12,144 nucleotides of DNA, taken from NCBI GenBank assembly GCA_900549085.1, contig URMO01000066.1, positions 1 to 12,144 of the forward strand. The letters run 5' to 3'. Both the position numbers and the translations under genes were made by a program. The DNA comes from an uncultured Collinsella sp. (GTDB taxonomy: Bacteria; Actinomycetota; Coriobacteriia; Coriobacteriales; Coriobacteriaceae). The notes under the pieces are model-generated. The model was not told where the DNA came from. It saw only the letters and a list, made by a program, of their open reading frames with translations, and made no database searches. The number at the start of each line of letters is the position of its first letter. Positions within the stretch are counted from its first letter, which is position 1. This document shows, one piece after another, positions 11,845 to 12,144 of the stretch.

Positions 11845-12144
11845 AGATCTTCTCTATATATAAGGACGCCTGGCGGCCAAAACCAGCCTTTTACCGACAG
11901 GAAACCAAAACCTAATGTCTTTAGAGTAAAGTAGCCCAGCAGAGATGGCCGACGCCTCAACACCTATAAACCAGCTGGTCATCGCCAATACCAGAAGCCG
12001 ATGCTTCAGACATGACTTCAGTGGAACAACTGAAGGATCGATTCATTTGTGAACAAAATATGGAGTGCCAGATTCCCGCCCCCGGGGCCCCTCCGGTCTG
12101 GCAATATATCTCCTTGCCGCGCGGCCCGGTGGAACCGGATGGAC
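11845..12144. other. 300-nt tail without a supported gene
   Basis: The first half is richer in A/T than the rest of the window, including a CTATATATAAGG stretch near 11853-11864. No open frame here has a ribosome site together with recognisable protein content. A palindrome ACCAGCTGGT (11970-11979) is present. The second half holds the stem-loops listed separately. It could be the leader of a gene beyond the window or the edge of an inserted element. Confidence 0.5.
12016..12138 (+). other. Cluster of four stem-loops, possible structured leader RNA
   Basis: In order: CTTCAGT/ACTGAAG (12016-12035, 7 bp, loop GGAACA); TTCA/TGAA (12042-12053, 4 bp); TGCCAGA/TCTGGCA (12066-12103, 7 bp enclosing a very GC-rich interior with CCCCGGGG); and CCGGT/ACCGG (12126-12138, loop GGA). 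The last contains GGTGGAACCG, which equals the core of the T-box sequence (GGTGGNACCG). Stem I and the specifier of a T-box were not identified, so the class is open. Confidence 0.3.

Noticed and set aside
11356..11963. Minus-strand open frames with repeated segments such as VGRQGFEP and WWAVRGSNPG
   Set aside because: They are antisense reads through tRNA-Lys and its repeated ends, a well-known source of spurious proteins. The repeats come from the tRNA copies, not from a protein family.

Overview
The window looks like chromosomal sequence of a high-GC Gram-positive gut actinobacterium of the class Coriobacteriia, most likely Collinsella or a close relative. This rests on my impression of family content and codon use (a TSCPD/TIGR03905-type small protein next to a Tat lipoprotein, a genome-encoded CCA on the tRNA, actinobacterial purB and yeast-type purC); no search was run. 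Every supported gene is on the + strand.

Layout. 1-92 is a GC-rich block of three small hairpins. 221-1567 is purB (adenylosuccinate lyase), closed by a strong intrinsic terminator. 1706-4338 is a two-gene operon: a membrane-anchored periplasmic solute-binding protein overlapping by 4 nt a transmembrane PAS-GGDEF diguanylate cyclase. 4452-5926 is a second coupled pair: an 87-residue four-cysteine TSCPD protein and a Tat-exported lipoprotein. 6079-8378 is a two-component pair (OmpR-type regulator, HAMP histidine kinase), with an inverted repeat in front and a 42-nt hairpin inside the start of the kinase gene. 8488-9951 is purC followed directly by a basic two-helix membrane protein; a terminator overlaps the likely promoter of the next gene. 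10041-11321 is an M29 aminopeptidase with all five metal ligands. 11350-11425 is tRNA-Lys(TTT) with its own promoter.

The most unusual part lies behind the tRNA. The last 19-20 nt of tRNA-Lys (T-loop to acceptor end) recur twice more, at 11581 and 11761. Each of the three copies is followed by its own intrinsic terminator, each of different sequence but the same geometry, then exactly 13 nt, then the palindrome GGGTTCGAACC(C). The palindromes are exactly 178 bp apart. Between a palindrome and the next tRNA end lies a block of about 90 nt holding three mini-hairpins with GNA or GNRA loops. The same three hairpins, in the same order but with different stem bases, open the window in front of purB. 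I read this as serial insertions, or tandem duplication, of a miniature tRNA-targeting element that carries a replacement tRNA end plus a terminator.

The last 300 nt hold no gene I can support, but contain four consecutive stem-loops and a T-box-like core motif at the very edge.

Functionally the window mixes housekeeping (purine synthesis, peptide turnover, tRNA) with three envelope-facing modules: binding protein plus cyclase, TSCPD plus lipoprotein, and the two-component system. Candidate -10 boxes are often TACAAT with no clear -35; the tRNA promoter is the exception.
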